Assembly: GCF_029240175.1 (NCBI RefSeq) | Contig: NZ_JARBTM010000008.1 | Span: 112,096 to 176,095 of the forward strand | DNA from: Anaerosolibacter sp. | Lineage (GTDB): Bacteria > Bacillota > Clostridia > Peptostreptococcales > Thermotaleaceae | Length of the DNA: 64,000 nt | Direction of reading: 5' to 3' | Shown: positions 1 through 9,266 of the stretch, piece by piece | Layout of the letters: every line of letters begins with the position of its first letter | How positions within the stretch are numbered: the first letter of the stretch is position 1 | Program-made: the position numbers and the translations under genes | Notes under the pieces: generated by a model | Databases searched by the model: none | Seen by the model: the letters and a program-made list of their open reading frames with translations, nothing else | What the model was told of the DNA's origin: nothing

Positions 1-100
1 CACCAATTTGAATAGTTTCACCTACGATGGTTTTTGACTTTAGAAGATTCTCCAGTTTTTCAAATAAAATACTTACATTTTCATCAAAATTAAATGACAT
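1..100 (-). CDS. ytfJ: GerW/YtfJ family sporulation protein (N-terminal part, runs off the window)
   Basis: The reverse strand opens with ATG at 100 behind a good ribosome binding site (GGAGG, 9 nt upstream) and stays open for 33 codons to the window edge. The readable part ends with SKTIVGETIQIG, which resembles the start of the conserved GerW/YtfJ domain, where a short variable N-terminus precedes an NTIxGxPI-type segment. The family is linked to spore formation and germination. Its upstream neighbour is a DUF2953 (YtfI-type) gene, and ytfI-ytfJ pairing is known in Bacillus, which supports the call. Only a fragment is visible. Confidence 0.75.
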   Translation of the reverse strand, partial: MSFNFDENVSILFEKLENLLKSKTIVGETIQIG

Positions 101-153
101 ATGCTTTTTCCTCCTTTTTATTTTATATAGGAAATTGATTTTTGATTTCCTAG

Positions 154-190
154 ATACGGGGTGTGCAGAGGGGATTCCCCTTTGCCGTAT
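154..190. other. hairpin between DUF2953 gene and ytfJ
   Basis: Nested arms atacgg/ccgtat (154-159, 185-190) enclose agggg-att-cccct (169-181). No T-run follows on either strand, so it is not a clear terminator. It could shape the mRNA between the two genes. Function unknown. Confidence 0.35.
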
Positions 191-232
191 TCAGGAAGGT
201 GCTCAGGCTGTCTCGCAGCCGTCGAAGGAAAC

Positions 233-922
233 CTAGGGTTTCCTAGCGAAAACAAATTGCCGATAGGCAACTTTGTTCTTTATAAATTGTATGATAATAT
301 TTCTACTTGGGTTGGATAACAACAGCTTTATTACCAGTAAAATCAATACACCAATGATAATTCTACCTTGAACAGCAAAATTTCCCTCTAGCTTTTCCTC
401 GTGAAAGATGGGCACAATCTGAATATCAAAATTCTTTAGCAAGGGATAGAGTATATTTAATCCACCCCAAAATACTCCTGTATGGTAGGGGTCATCAAAG
501 CCTATACTTCCATGGAGTAGGAAGGCTTGTGGCTTCATGTGCTTCAAAACGTCGGCCACGAATCGGCATAGGACCTCAAATAGCCTCTTGTTTAGAAATA
601 AACTGGCATCAAATCTTCTAGCCTTTTTTTTCTCTTGTTTTATGGATGGATCTTTCTTTTTTTTCAGCTTTTGTTTTTCTTGTCTGGGAGTTTGTGGCGA
701 TAGATGAAAACCAAAAAGCTGTAGAGAAAAAGAAACTCTTTGACGAGATTCCATGGAAATAAGTCCTTTGAAACCGCCAAAAATCCAGATGATTTTTCCT
801 TCAAGAAAGTAGGCTTCGTGTTTGTCACCTGAAAAAGCATATTCAAACGGAATCAGACACACTGTCAGCATAAGGATCAATAAGAAAATCAATAGAGTCG
901 AGAGAATACTTATCAATATCAT
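233..922 (-). CDS. ytfI: DUF2953 (YtfI-type) membrane-anchored protein
   Basis: The 229-residue product begins with a hydrophobic segment (about residues 3-27), followed by a basic, lysine-rich linker near residues 75-105 and a second hydrophobic stretch near 185-205. This layout fits the DUF2953 family found beside ytfJ in endospore formers. The biochemical function is unknown. The start overlaps the stop of the upstream anti-sigma gene by 4 nt (919-922), so the two are translationally coupled. The stop codon lies inside a 7-bp hairpin (227-243). The family assignment rests on size, topology and neighbourhood. Confidence 0.65.
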   Translation of the reverse strand: MILISILSTLLIFLLILMLTVCLIPFEYAFSGDKHEAYFLEGKIIWIFGGFKGLISMESRQRVSFSLQLFGFHLSPQTPRQEKQKLKKKKDPSIKQEKKKARRFDASLFLNKRLFEVLCRFVADVLKHMKPQAFLLHGSIGFDDPYHTGVFWGGLNILYPLLKNFDIQIVPIFHEEKLEGNFAVQGRIIIGVLILLVIKLLLSNPSRNIIIQFIKNKVAYRQFVFARKP

Positions 923-1365
923 GGTCGATCCCTCAACATGAGCAGCCGTTTTCTTCCTTTGAGGATAGTGTCCATCGTCCTGTATAAAGCCGATGGCGTT
1001 TTCTTAATACCTTTTTCCAAAATGTTTCTACCTGGCTTTATGCCAGGAACCATTTCCAAGAAGGTGCCTGCATTCTCCAGTATGTTCCGCTGTAGACCAG
1101 TAAATTCCTTTATACCAAAAGTTCTATTGTCATGGGCATCTTGAAGCTGATTTAAGGCCTTATTTCGAAGGAGAGAAATTTCCGATGGCAGTTCAACCGT
1201 CTGTAAAGATTCAAATTCCCACAACAAGAGCTTTAATTCAGTCAGCTCTCTTCTGCATGAAACACAGTGTTTCAAATGCTCTTCGAGAATGATCCTTTCT
1301 AACGGATCGATGGTTCCATCAAGATATTCATGAAGTAAGAATTCATCAAATTTACATTGTCCCAT
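919..1365 (-). CDS. zinc-finger anti-sigma factor (zf-HC2 type), soluble
   Basis: The 148-residue protein has an N-terminal zinc-binding anti-sigma motif: HEYLDGTID near residue 12 and HLKHCVSC near residues 30-37, giving the H-x3-C-x2-C pattern of ZAS proteins that sequester ECF sigma factors. It starts 1 nt after the sigma gene, with GGGAGG upstream, so the pair forms an operon. No transmembrane helix is visible in the remaining 110 residues, unlike most RsiW-type anti-sigmas, so it should act in the cytoplasm. The C-terminal half is basic and of unknown role. The signal it senses cannot be read from the sequence. Confidence 0.8.
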   Translation of the reverse strand: MGQCKFDEFLLHEYLDGTIDPLERIILEEHLKHCVSCRRELTELKLLLWEFESLQTVELPSEISLLRNKALNQLQDAHDNRTFGIKEFTGLQRNILENAGTFLEMVPGIKPGRNILEKGIKKTPSALYRTMDTILKGRKRLLMLRDRP

Positions 1366-1366
1366 A

Positions 1367-1945
1367 TCACACCTCCCAAACCCCTGCGTCTTTTAGTTTA
1401 TCCTTTAAAAGCTTACGTCCGCGGAATAAATAAGTTTTAACAGTACCGATGGGTAAATTCATAATTTCACCGATCTGCTGGTAACTCATCTCTTCCACAT
1501 GACGGAGAATTATGGCTGTTTTCATATCCTCAGGAAGCTCCTGGATTCCTTTGACCACCGATTGCTTTGTATCGAGATAAGCAATTTCCGCTTCTACATT
1601 GGAAGTGGAGGCGATGAGGTCAATCGGAGAGGAACCTTCATCATTGATGAATTGGGTGCTTATCTTTTGCTTTCGAAGATTATTTAGGCAAACATTTACT
1701 GTGATGGTTTTCAACCAGGGTAGAAGAGGCCGATTGCCATCGAAATGTTGAATACCCTTGTAGATCCTTATGTATACCTCTTGAAGAAGGTCTAAGGAGT
1801 CTTCCTTAGAATGGGTGTAGTAATAGCAGAGGCGATAAATATATTTTTCATATTTTTGGAAAAGTAGGTCATAGCCTTCGCGTTTATTGTTTTTACAGAG
1901 ATTTATTAAGTTTTCATCTGTGAACAGCAAAAGGCATCCCCCCAT
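1367..1945 (-). CDS. RNA polymerase ECF-type sigma factor
   Basis: The product has sigma region 2 (LLQEVYIRIYKG near residue 65) and region 4, a helix-turn-helix with MNLPIGTVKTYLFRGRKLL near the C-terminus; it has no region 3, as expected for group 4 sigma factors. It would direct RNA polymerase to a small regulon and is probably held inactive by the anti-sigma encoded next. The ATG at 1945 lacks a well-placed ribosome site. An in-frame TTG six codons in has GGGGGG about 7 nt upstream and would give MLFTDEN, so the true protein may be five residues shorter. Confidence 0.9.
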   Translation of the reverse strand: MGGCLLLFTDENLINLCKNNKREGYDLLFQKYEKYIYRLCYYYTHSKEDSLDLLQEVYIRIYKGIQHFDGNRPLLPWLKTITVNVCLNNLRKQKISTQFINDEGSSPIDLIASTSNVEAEIAYLDTKQSVVKGIQELPEDMKTAIILRHVEEMSYQQIGEIMNLPIGTVKTYLFRGRKLLKDKLKDAGVWEV

Positions 1946-2040
1946 TCCTCAAAAGCATTTCATTATTAAATACACATTTTTTTAAAAAAAGTTTCAGGAA
2001 AATAGAAATATTTTTTGTTGTTTTGGTATTTCCATTCAGC

Positions 2041-2059
2041 GGTCGGGGGAACCCCGACC
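2041..2059. repeat. short perfect palindrome (ggtcgggg-gaa-ccccgacc)
   Basis: Two 8-nt arms flank a gaa loop in the region between the divergent sigma and tag genes. A partial copy, tagggtcagggt, follows at about 2083. There is no T-run. It resembles the short GC-rich intergenic palindromes seen elsewhere in the window. Confidence 0.5.
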
Positions 2060-2203
2060 CTAACAATGGGTACAATCTTTTGTAGGGTCAGGGTCATCCT
2101 GCCTATCTAACTAAGGATAAAGGCAAGAAGGATTGAGGAAAAGAAGGGAAATGCATGTTAAAATAGAATATTTTATAAGGCTTGAAAGGGAGGCTGGGAA
2201 CAA

Positions 2204-2770
2204 ATGAAAAAAAGATGTGATTGGGCAGGACACGAACAGGTCTACATAGATTATCATGATCAGGAGTGGGGTGTACCCATCCATGATGATGTAAGACTTT
2301 TTGAGTTTCTAATTCTGGAGGGTGCCCAGGCTGGACTGAGTTGGATTACTATTTTGAAAAAGCGAGAAAATTATAGGAAGGCCTTTGATGGTTTTGATCC
2401 TAAAAAGGTTGCCCAGTATGATGAGAAGAAATTCGAAGCACTGATGGCCAATGAAGGGATCGTACGAAATCGATTAAAAATCCAAGCAGCCATACAAAAT
2501 GCAAAGGCGTTTCTGGTGGTGCAGCAAGAGTTTGGAAGCTTTGATACGTATATTTGGGGGTTTGTAGATGGAAAACCTCAAAAAAATGCTTGGAAAAGCT
2601 TGAAAGAGGTACCCGCTGCAACATCAGTCTCTGATGCTATGAGCAAGGATTTGAAGAAAAGGGGCTTTAAGTTTGTAGGCTCCACCATATGCTATGCATT
2701 CATGCAAGCGATCGGTATGGTAAATGACCACATCATCGATTGTTTCCGATACCATGAAATTGAAATGTAG
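2204..2770 (+). CDS. tag: DNA-3-methyladenine glycosylase I
   Basis: This enzyme removes 3-methyladenine from alkylated DNA, starting base-excision repair. The 188-residue product matches the Tag family in length and motifs: RCDWAG at the start, YHDQEWGVP, LEGAQAGLSWITIL, and NDHIIDCFRYH near the end. The zinc ligands known in E. coli Tag (Cys4, His17, His175, Cys179) correspond here to Cys5, His18 and the His and Cys of NDHIIDCF. It starts at ATG behind GGGAGG. It is a single-gene unit ending at a strong bidirectional terminator. Confidence 0.95.
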   Translation: MKKRCDWAGHEQVYIDYHDQEWGVPIHDDVRLFEFLILEGAQAGLSWITILKKRENYRKAFDGFDPKKVAQYDEKKFEALMANEGIVRNRLKIQAAIQNAKAFLVVQQEFGSFDTYIWGFVDGKPQKNAWKSLKEVPAATSVSDAMSKDLKKRGFKFVGSTICYAFMQAIGMVNDHIIDCFRYHEIEM

Positions 2771-2783
2771 ATGGAGAAGGGGA

Positions 2784-2830
2784 ATATATAGAAAGAAGGC
2801 TTCGAAATACGAAGCCTTCTTTCTATATAT
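2784..2830. terminator. bidirectional terminator between tag and the AI-2E exporter gene
   Basis: A perfect 21-bp stem (2784-2804 with 2810-2830) has a 5-nt loop; its core is gaaggcttcg/cgaagccttc with A- and T-rich flanks on both sides. It serves convergent genes, and the exporter stop codon lies inside the right arm. Confidence 0.85.
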
Positions 2831-3935
2831 CCAATTCTTTTCTTTTTAAGCGCTGATCCACTTGATGCTCTAAGAGATTTCTGATTACGGCTAAAATTGG
2901 AACCGCCAAGAACATGCCCAATACCCCAAAGGCACCACCGCCCACGATGATCGCTAGGATAATCCAGAATGGGGATAACCCCACTTTATCTCCCAAAATT
3001 TTAGGGCCAAGCCAAAGACCGTCAAACTGCTGAAGAATAAAAATAAATAGGACTACCCATAGGGCTTTGATCGGGCTGACAAATAGGGTGATAATCCCAG
3101 CGGGAATCATACCGATCATAGGTCCGAAATAAGGGATCATGTTCGTAATACCAACAATTACACTGAGGAGCATAGGATAACGTACGTCCAATATAATTAG
3201 ACCAATGAAGCACAATATGCCAATGATCAAGGAATCGATAAATTTACCTACAATGTATTGAGAAAAAATCATGTCAACTTCGTTTCCAAAAGCCATTATA
3301 TTCTCCGCTTTTTCCTTTGTCATAAAAGCATAGATAAATCGCTTAATGTTCTGGATAAAAATTTCTTTGTCCTTCAATAAATAAATAGAGATGATGAGTC
3401 CAATGATTAAACTGAAAAGACCCGATGTAAAGCCAAGGATACTGGACAATGCACTGGTTAACAATAAATCGATATAGTCCCGAATATCTTGAATCAATGC
3501 ATCGGCGTTTTGCTCGATGATGGATGCAATCCCATAGGTATCAAAGACCTTAAACTCATTGATCCACTTTTCAATTTGTGTTTCAGTTTGGGTGATATAT
3601 CGAGGCGTTTCAGCCAAGAGTTCACTGATACTTCGGATAACCCTTGGTGAAATGATGGTAATACCAAGGATGGTGATACTTAGAAAAAACACATAAATGA
3701 TCAAGATGCTCCAAATTCTTTTGGCACCGAGACGCTGTTCGAAATAAATCATCATAGGGTTGAGCAAATAGGCGATGGCAAAAGCCCAAAGCAATGGACT
3801 AATGATAGAAACAAAGAGATCAATGCCATTCCATATGATATCTGGGTGGTTTACCAGCCTCAAGAGGATAAAGGCGATAAGGAGTATCGGTATAAAACGA
3901 AAATAAGGGATTCTTCTAAATTGAGGCAAAGTCAT
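2823..3935 (-). CDS. AI-2E family transporter (PerM/YdbI-like membrane protein)
   Basis: The 370-residue protein has about eight hydrophobic helices, with a long polar region near residues 90-155 between the early and late membrane segments. It has the family's PYFGPMIGMIPA and FGVLGMFLAVPILAVI segments near the C-terminus. Members export various solutes, or sodium in exchange for protons in some halophiles; the substrate here is unknown. The annotated ATG has its AGGAGG only 1 nt upstream, so an in-frame TTG two codons later (3929, spacing 7) is an equally likely start. Confidence 0.88.
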   Translation of the reverse strand: MTLPQFRRIPYFRFIPILLIAFILLRLVNHPDIIWNGIDLFVSIISPLLWAFAIAYLLNPMMIYFEQRLGAKRIWSILIIYVFFLSITILGITIISPRVIRSISELLAETPRYITQTETQIEKWINEFKVFDTYGIASIIEQNADALIQDIRDYIDLLLTSALSSILGFTSGLFSLIIGLIISIYLLKDKEIFIQNIKRFIYAFMTKEKAENIMAFGNEVDMIFSQYIVGKFIDSLIIGILCFIGLIILDVRYPMLLSVIVGITNMIPYFGPMIGMIPAGIITLFVSPIKALWVVLFIFILQQFDGLWLGPKILGDKVGLSPFWIILAIIVGGGAFGVLGMFLAVPILAVIRNLLEHQVDQRLKRKELDI

Positions 3936-4050
3936 TCCTCCTTGGCAAATGAATAGATGTAAAATATTTTAAAATAGAAATGAATCATTCAAAATTATAT
4001 ACTGTTTTGTCGATTTTTACAATGTCCATCCTGTTAAGTTTGTTGAAAAA

Positions 4051-4932
4051 TTAAAATAATTCTAGAAATTTCTGAACTGATAATGGTACAGGCATTTGTC
4101 GATTGGTGATGATGACTGCCTGGCGTGTAGGAATATGGTCTAACAGCTCGATGATGAAAAGATCATCTTGCCTCAAGGCATCCTTGATCGTATCCTCCAT
4201 AACATAGGAAATGCCAAGGCCGATTTTGGTTAATTCTATGAGTAGATCAATACTGTCTAACTCAATTTCAGGTATCAGGGTGACTTTATGTTTTTCCAAT
4301 AAGTTATCGAAAAATCTTCGTGTTGTAGAATTTTTTTCTAAAAGCAGAAAAGGATAATTGGCCAAAGCTTCAAGGGATATCTTTTTCCCTTTTAATGCGT
4401 TAAATGCTTTGCCTGCAATGAATGCGTCCTGAATAGACTTAAAAGGGCGTATTTCAAAAGGACCATCTATTTCATGATTTAACATGTTGACCACACTGAT
4501 ATCTACAACCCCGCTCTTTAAGAGTTCCATGCAGACCGGCGAAGGGCGATTGGTAATGTGAATCTTGATATGAGGATATTGTTGATGAAATTCCTTTAGG
4601 TAGGGAAGGAGATAATATTTACAAATGGTATCACTGGCAGCTATTTTTACTTCGCCATATTGTAGATCCTGGATGGATTGTATGGTTCGCTCGCCTGCCT
4701 TGATGGCATAGTAGGCTTGTTCAATATGCTTAAAAAGGGCTTCACCCCCAGGGGTGAACTTTATTTTTTTTGTATGCCGCACAAAAAGCTGGGTATTAAG
4801 CTTTGTTTCCAACTGTTTGATCGACTGACTCACAGCAGATTGGCTGATATAGAGATGGTCTGCCGCTTGAGAAAAATTTTGATATTTCCCTGCATAATAA
4901 AATACCTTATACAACTCAAAATTAATATCCAT
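4051..4932 (-). CDS. LysR family transcriptional regulator
   Basis: The 293-residue protein has an N-terminal winged helix-turn-helix (FSQAADHLYISQSAVSQSIKQ, residues about 20-40). A substrate-binding domain follows from residue 90 (EVKIAASDTICKYYLLPYL), typical of the CysL/CysB-like branch common in clostridia. It binds DNA as a tetramer and responds to a small ligand, which is unknown here. It is transcribed divergently from purL with a 260-bp gap that holds a long inverted repeat. Control of purL is possible, because LysR proteins often regulate divergent neighbours, but no binding site was identified. Confidence 0.9.
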   Translation of the reverse strand: MDINFELYKVFYYAGKYQNFSQAADHLYISQSAVSQSIKQLETKLNTQLFVRHTKKIKFTPGGEALFKHIEQAYYAIKAGERTIQSIQDLQYGEVKIAASDTICKYYLLPYLKEFHQQYPHIKIHITNRPSPVCMELLKSGVVDISVVNMLNHEIDGPFEIRPFKSIQDAFIAGKAFNALKGKKISLEALANYPFLLLEKNSTTRRFFDNLLEKHKVTLIPEIELDSIDLLIELTKIGLGISYVMEDTIKDALRQDDLFIIELLDHIPTRQAVIITNRQMPVPLSVQKFLELF

Positions 4933-5026
4933 ATATAAGCACTCCTAATAAATAATATAATTATCATTAATTTCTCTTATTTATTTTATTATGCTACAAT
5001 CAAGTTGTAAAGATGTAAGGGATAAT

Positions 5027-5109
5027 TCTTTCGCTGCTGGCTGCTCGCTACTGGCCACTCGCTTTTAAAAGGCGAATAGCGAGAAGCGAGCAGCGAATAG
5101 CGAAGAAAG
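5027..5109. repeat. long inverted repeat, 'tcgctactcgctgctcg' family, copy 1
   Basis: The left arm (from 5027) contains tcgctgctggctgctcgcta and the right arm contains gcgagaagcgagcagcgaa, with ttaaaa in the middle; the arms are largely complementary. It lies between the LysR gene and purL. Related copies occur at 8974, 10994 and 42491. Confidence 0.75.
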
Positions 5110-5192
5110 AACGTAAAAGCTTTATATACCTATATATTTATTTAGCACATAAATACTTATGAATACCTAAATTAGAAAGGGTGGCAAAGAGG

Positions 5193-8100
5193 ATGACAAA
5201 TAGAGTGAGACGAATCTTTGTGGAGAAAAAGAAGAATTGCGCAGTAGAAGCGCAACAGATGCTTCAGGCATTACGAGAGGATTTAGGCATCCACCTTGAG
5301 AATCTACGCATCATCCACCGTTATGATATGACGGGAATTTCTGAAGAAGCATACCAGAATGCCCGAAATACCATTTTTGCTGAACCACCCGTAGATCATA
5401 TCTATGATGAAGAGCTCTGCTTGGCGGAGGGAGACAGGGTTTTTGCCATAGAATATCTTCCAGGTCAATATGATCAGAGGGCCGATTCAGCTGCCCAATG
5501 TCTGCAGATATTAATCCAAAAGGAGAGACCTGATGTTCAAGCAGCAAAGGTGATCGTTCTTCAAGGAAGCATCACCGAGGAAGAATTCATAGAGATTAAA
5601 AAATATTGTATCAATCCAGTGGATTCTAGGGAGGCATCTTTAGAAAAACCAGAATCCTTAGAGCTGGAGGCTTTGATTCCCGAAGATATAATGATCATAA
5701 AGGATTTTAATGACAAATCCTACGAGGACCTTTCTGTATATAAGGAGCAGATGGGCTTTGCCATGACATTAGAGGATTTGGCGTTTTGTCAAGATTACTT
5801 TAAAAATATAGAGAAAAGAAACCCTACCATAACAGAACTAAAGGTAATTGATACCTATTGGTCTGATCATTGTCGCCATACTACATTTTTAACAGAGATT
5901 GAGGAGATACAGATTGAGAAAGGCGCATTTTCAGACATTATCACCCAGGCATATGATGAATATCTGGGATCTAGGGACTTTGTTTACGGTGACAAGAAAA
6001 AGGATGTTTGTCTCATGGATATTGCCACCATGGGAATGAAGGAACTGCGTAAAAAAGGAAAACTTGAGGATCTGGACATATCCGATGAAATCAATGCTTG
6101 CAGCATTGTGGTGAAGGCAGATGTGAATGGACAAGAGGAAGACTGGCTGGTTATGTTTAAAAACGAAACCCATAATCATCCCACGGAAATTGAACCCTTT
6201 GGAGGGGCTGCCACATGTTTGGGCGGTGCCATCCGTGATCCCCTTTCCGGAAGAACCTATGTATACCAAGCCATGCGGGTGACAGGTAGTGGAGATCCCA
6301 GAACACCAATCGAAGATACGCTGGCGGGAAAATTACCCCAGAGAAAAATTACCACGGGGGCAGCAGCAGGCTATAGCAGCTATGGAAATCAGATTGGCCT
6401 AGCAACAGGTCAAGTGGCAGAAATCTATGATGAAGGCTTTGTGGCGAAACGAATGGAAATAGGCGCGGTAATTGCCGCAGCGCCAAAAGCCAATGTGGTG
6501 CGCAAAAAGCCTCAAGCGGGAGATGTAATCCTCCTGGTTGGCGGAAAAACGGGCAGAGATGGCTGCGGCGGTGCAACGGGTTCATCGAAGGAGCATACGG
6601 AGGATTCCATCTTGACCTGCGGGGCAGAAGTACAAAAAGGAAATGCACCCACAGAACGTAAAATTCAACGTTTGTTTAGGAATCCTTTAGCCAGTCAAAT
6701 GATAAAAAAATGCAATGATTTCGGCGCTGGGGGTGTATCGGTAGCGATTGGGGAATTAGCCGATGGCTTAGAGATTTATTTAGATGCAGTACCCAAAAAG
6801 TATGAAGGGCTGGACGGTACAGAGCTAGCCATTTCAGAATCTCAGGAGCGTATGGCTGTGGTAGTTTCTCGGGAGGATGTGCTCAGTTTCATTGATTTGG
6901 CACAGGATGAAAACCTAGAGGCTGTAGAAGTAGCAAGCGTAACAGGGGAACCACGGTTGAAAATGATTTGGAGAGGAAAGGTCATTCTTGATATTTCAAG
7001 GGATTTTCTGGATACCAATGGGGTAAAGCAGAAAACAAAGGTTTTTATAAAATCCCCAAGGGAAGACAAGAATTATTTTCATAAACATATAGATAAAATA
7101 GGATCTCAGCCAGCGGATTTGAAGCGCGTGTGGCTAGATAATTTACAGGACTTGAATATATGCAGTCAAAAAGGATTGGTAGAGCGATTTGACAGCACCA
7201 TTGGGACAGGGACGGTTTTGATGCCCTTTGGTGGAACCTATCAGAGTACCCCTAGTGAGGCCATGGTAGCAAAGCTTCCTGTTATGAAAGATGAGACGAT
7301 GACAGGAACAATCATGAGCTATGGCTATAACCCAAAGCTAAGTACTTGGAGTCCGTTTCATGGTGCCTTCTATGGGGTAATCGAAGCTGTTGCAAAGGTG
7401 GTGGCCCTTGGCGGCGACTATAAGAATATTCGGTTGACCCTTCAGGAATATTTTGAAAAGCTAGGGAAAGATCCTGAAAAATGGGGAAAACCTTTCAGTG
7501 CATTATTGGGTGCCTTCTATGCCCAGAAGAAGCTGGGTATTCCCGCCATTGGAGGAAAGGACAGTATGTCAGGTACCTTCAAGGATCTAAATGTACCCCC
7601 TACTTTGGTTACCTTTGCAGTAAATGTGGTGGATGTAAATCATGTGGTCTCTCAAGAGTTCAAGGGAGTCGATAACGATGTGATTTATATTCCCATGATT
7701 CGAGATGTCCATGAAATGCCAGATTTTGAAAGGCTAGAGCAGCAGTATGAGCAAATCACAAGGATGATTCAAAGCGGCAGGGTATTATCTAGTCATACCA
7801 TTCGACTAGGGGGAATTGCAGCTGCCGTAAGTAAAATGACTTTTGGAAATCGGATTGGAATTACTTTTGGAAAAGGCTTAGACTGGGAGAGCTTGTTTGC
7901 GCCAGATTATGGTGGAATTTTGTTGGAGATCGATGGAGATGCAGACATTCTGAGTGAGTGGAAAGACCTACAGTATCAAGTTATTGGGAAGACTTCAGAA
8001 ACACAAGCGATTGCCATCAATGGCATAGAAATTCCGTTGAAGGAAGCTCAGGAATCTTGGGAAAAGCCCTTGGAAAAGATATTCCCTACAAAGATTGAAG

Positions 8101-8972
8101 CGAAAGAAGAGATTTTACCTACAATTCTTTATCAGGGAAAAAGCAGATTGAAGGTCAATGCAAAGATAGCAAAGCCGAGGATCTTCATCCCTGTATTCCC
8201 AGGTACCAATTGTGAATATGATTCTATTCGTGCCTTTGAAAAGGCTGGAGGCCAAGTGGAGACCTTAATCTTTAAGAATTTATCTGCTAAAGATATTGAG
8301 GCATCAATTGAGCACATGACAAAGAAAATGAATCAAGCGCAGATCGTTATGCTTCCTGGGGGCTTTAGTGCAGGAGATGAACCAGATGGTTCAGGAAAAT
8401 TCATTGCCACAGCTTTTCGAAACCCTAGGGTGAAAGAGGCCGTGATGAAGCTTTTGAAACAACGGGATGGTTTAATGCTGGGGATTTGTAATGGCTTCCA
8501 AGCCCTTATCAAACTTGGCTTACTGCCTTATGGAGAAATAAGGGATATGGATGAAAATAGTCCTACTTTAACCTACAATAAAATTGGAAGACATGCCTCT
8601 TGTATGGTTCATACCAAGGTAGTTTCCAATTTATCCCCATGGATGCAGCGTGTAAAATTGGGAGAAATCCATACGATCCCAATATCCCATGGAGAAGGAA
8701 GGTTCATTGCTGGTAGAGAAGAGATAGAGAAACTATTGGTCAATGGGCAAATTGCGACCCAGTATGTAGACCTTCATGGAAATCCAACCTATGAAATGCC
8801 TTATAATCCCAACGGTTCCATGTATGCTGTAGAAGGCATTACAAGTCCCGATGGTCGAATTCTAGGTAAGATGGGACACTCGGAACGGGTAGGCAGCCAC
8901 ATCGGAAAAAATGTTCTAGGAGAAAAAGAACAACGAATTTTTGAGTCAGGGGTGGCGTATTTTAGGGATTAA
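5193..8972 (+). CDS. purL: phosphoribosylformylglycinamidine synthase, single-chain
   Basis: PurL converts FGAR, glutamine and ATP to FGAM, the fourth step of purine synthesis. The protein is about 1,259 residues and joins the synthase domains with a C-terminal glutaminase, so no separate purQ or purS is expected. Visible motifs are NETHNHPTEIEPFGG with LGGAIRDPLSGR (residues about 325-350), GGKDSMSG near 790, and the glutaminase FPGTNCEYDS, PGGFSAGDE, GICNGFQ (nucleophile Cys) and SHGEGRF. An upstream GTG at 5181 is in frame, but ATG at 5193 is better placed relative to AAAGGGTGG and matches known N-termini. The gene stands apart from purC-D and is flanked on both sides by inverted repeats. 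Confidence 0.97.
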   Translation: MTNRVRRIFVEKKKNCAVEAQQMLQALREDLGIHLENLRIIHRYDMTGISEEAYQNARNTIFAEPPVDHIYDEELCLAEGDRVFAIEYLPGQYDQRADSAAQCLQILIQKERPDVQAAKVIVLQGSITEEEFIEIKKYCINPVDSREASLEKPESLELEALIPEDIMIIKDFNDKSYEDLSVYKEQMGFAMTLEDLAFCQDYFKNIEKRNPTITELKVIDTYWSDHCRHTTFLTEIEEIQIEKGAFSDIITQAYDEYLGSRDFVYGDKKKDVCLMDIATMGMKELRKKGKLEDLDISDEINACSIVVKADVNGQEEDWLVMFKNETHNHPTEIEPFGGAATCLGGAIRDPLSGRTYVYQAMRVTGSGDPRTPIEDTLAGKLPQRKITTGAAAGYSSYGNQIGLATGQVAEIYDEGFVAKRMEIGAVIAAAPKANVVRKKPQAGDVILLVGGKTGRDGCGGATGSSKEHTEDSILTCGAEVQKGNAPTERKIQRLFRNPLASQMIKKCNDFGAGGVSVAIGELADGLEIYLDAVPKKYEGLDGTELAISESQERMAVVVSREDVLSFIDLAQDENLEAVEVASVTGEPRLKMIWRGKVILDISRDFLDTNGVKQKTKVFIKSPREDKNYFHKHIDKIGSQPADLKRVWLDNLQDLNICSQKGLVERFDSTIGTGTVLMPFGGTYQSTPSEAMVAKLPVMKDETMTGTIMSYGYNPKLSTWSPFHGAFYGVIEAVAKVVALGGDYKNIRLTLQEYFEKLGKDPEKWGKPFSALLGAFYAQKKLGIPAIGGKDSMSGTFKDLNVPPTLVTFAVNVVDVNHVVSQEFKGVDNDVIYIPMIRDVHEMPDFERLEQQYEQITRMIQSGRVLSSHTIRLGGIAAAVSKMTFGNRIGITFGKGLDWESLFAPDYGGILLEIDGDADILSEWKDLQYQVIGKTSETQAIAINGIEIPLKEAQESWEKPLEKIFPTKIEAKEEILPTILYQGKSRLKVNAKIAKPRIFIPVFPGTNCEYDSIRAFEKAGGQVETLIFKNLSAKDIEASIEHMTKKMNQAQIVMLPGGFSAGDEPDGSGKFIATAFRNPRVKEAVMKLLKQRDGLMLGICNGFQALIKLGLLPYGEIRDMDENSPTLTYNKIGRHASCMVHTKVVSNLSPWMQRVKLGEIHTIPISHGEGRFIAGREEIEKLLVNGQIATQYVDLHGNPTYEMPYNPNGSMYAVEGITSPDGRILGKMGHSERVGSHIGKNVLGEKEQRIFESGVAYFRD

Positions 8973-8973
8973 A

Positions 8974-9110
8974 ATAGCGGCTATTCGCTGCTCGCCTCTC
9001 GCTACTCGGAAAAACTTAAAAAGCATCTGACATCGAGATACAATCCTAATAAAATCACGTTAGCCGTTAGCGAGAGGCAAGTAGCCAGTAGTGGGTAGCG
9101 AAAAAGAAGC
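8974..9110. repeat. long inverted repeat, 'tcgctactcgctgctcg' family, copy 2
   Basis: The left arm (8974-9009, ctattcgctgctcgcctctc then gctactcgg) pairs loosely with the right arm (about 9059-9104, gttagcgagaggcaagtagc, ending gtagcga). An AT-rich spacer of about 50 nt separates them. It directly follows the purL stop and has no T-run, so it is not a typical terminator. Confidence 0.65.
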
Positions 9111-9200
9111 GATATCGAACTATTACAAACTTGAACTAATAAAATGTTCGTATTTTATCATATAAAATGTATTAATAATGAAAAAACATTCGAAAAAGTA

Positions 9201-9229
9201 TTGACGAAAAAATCCTCCTTTGATATGAT
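9201..9229 (+). promoter_or_regulatory. housekeeping promoter for the riboswitch-permease transcript
   Basis: TTGACG (9201-9206) and TATGAT (9224-9229) are separated by exactly 17 nt. Transcription should start near 9236, about 30 nt before the first aptamer. Confidence 0.85.
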
Positions 9230-9266
9230 AATAGTGCAAGGACAACTTAAAAATGATGATAAAAGT

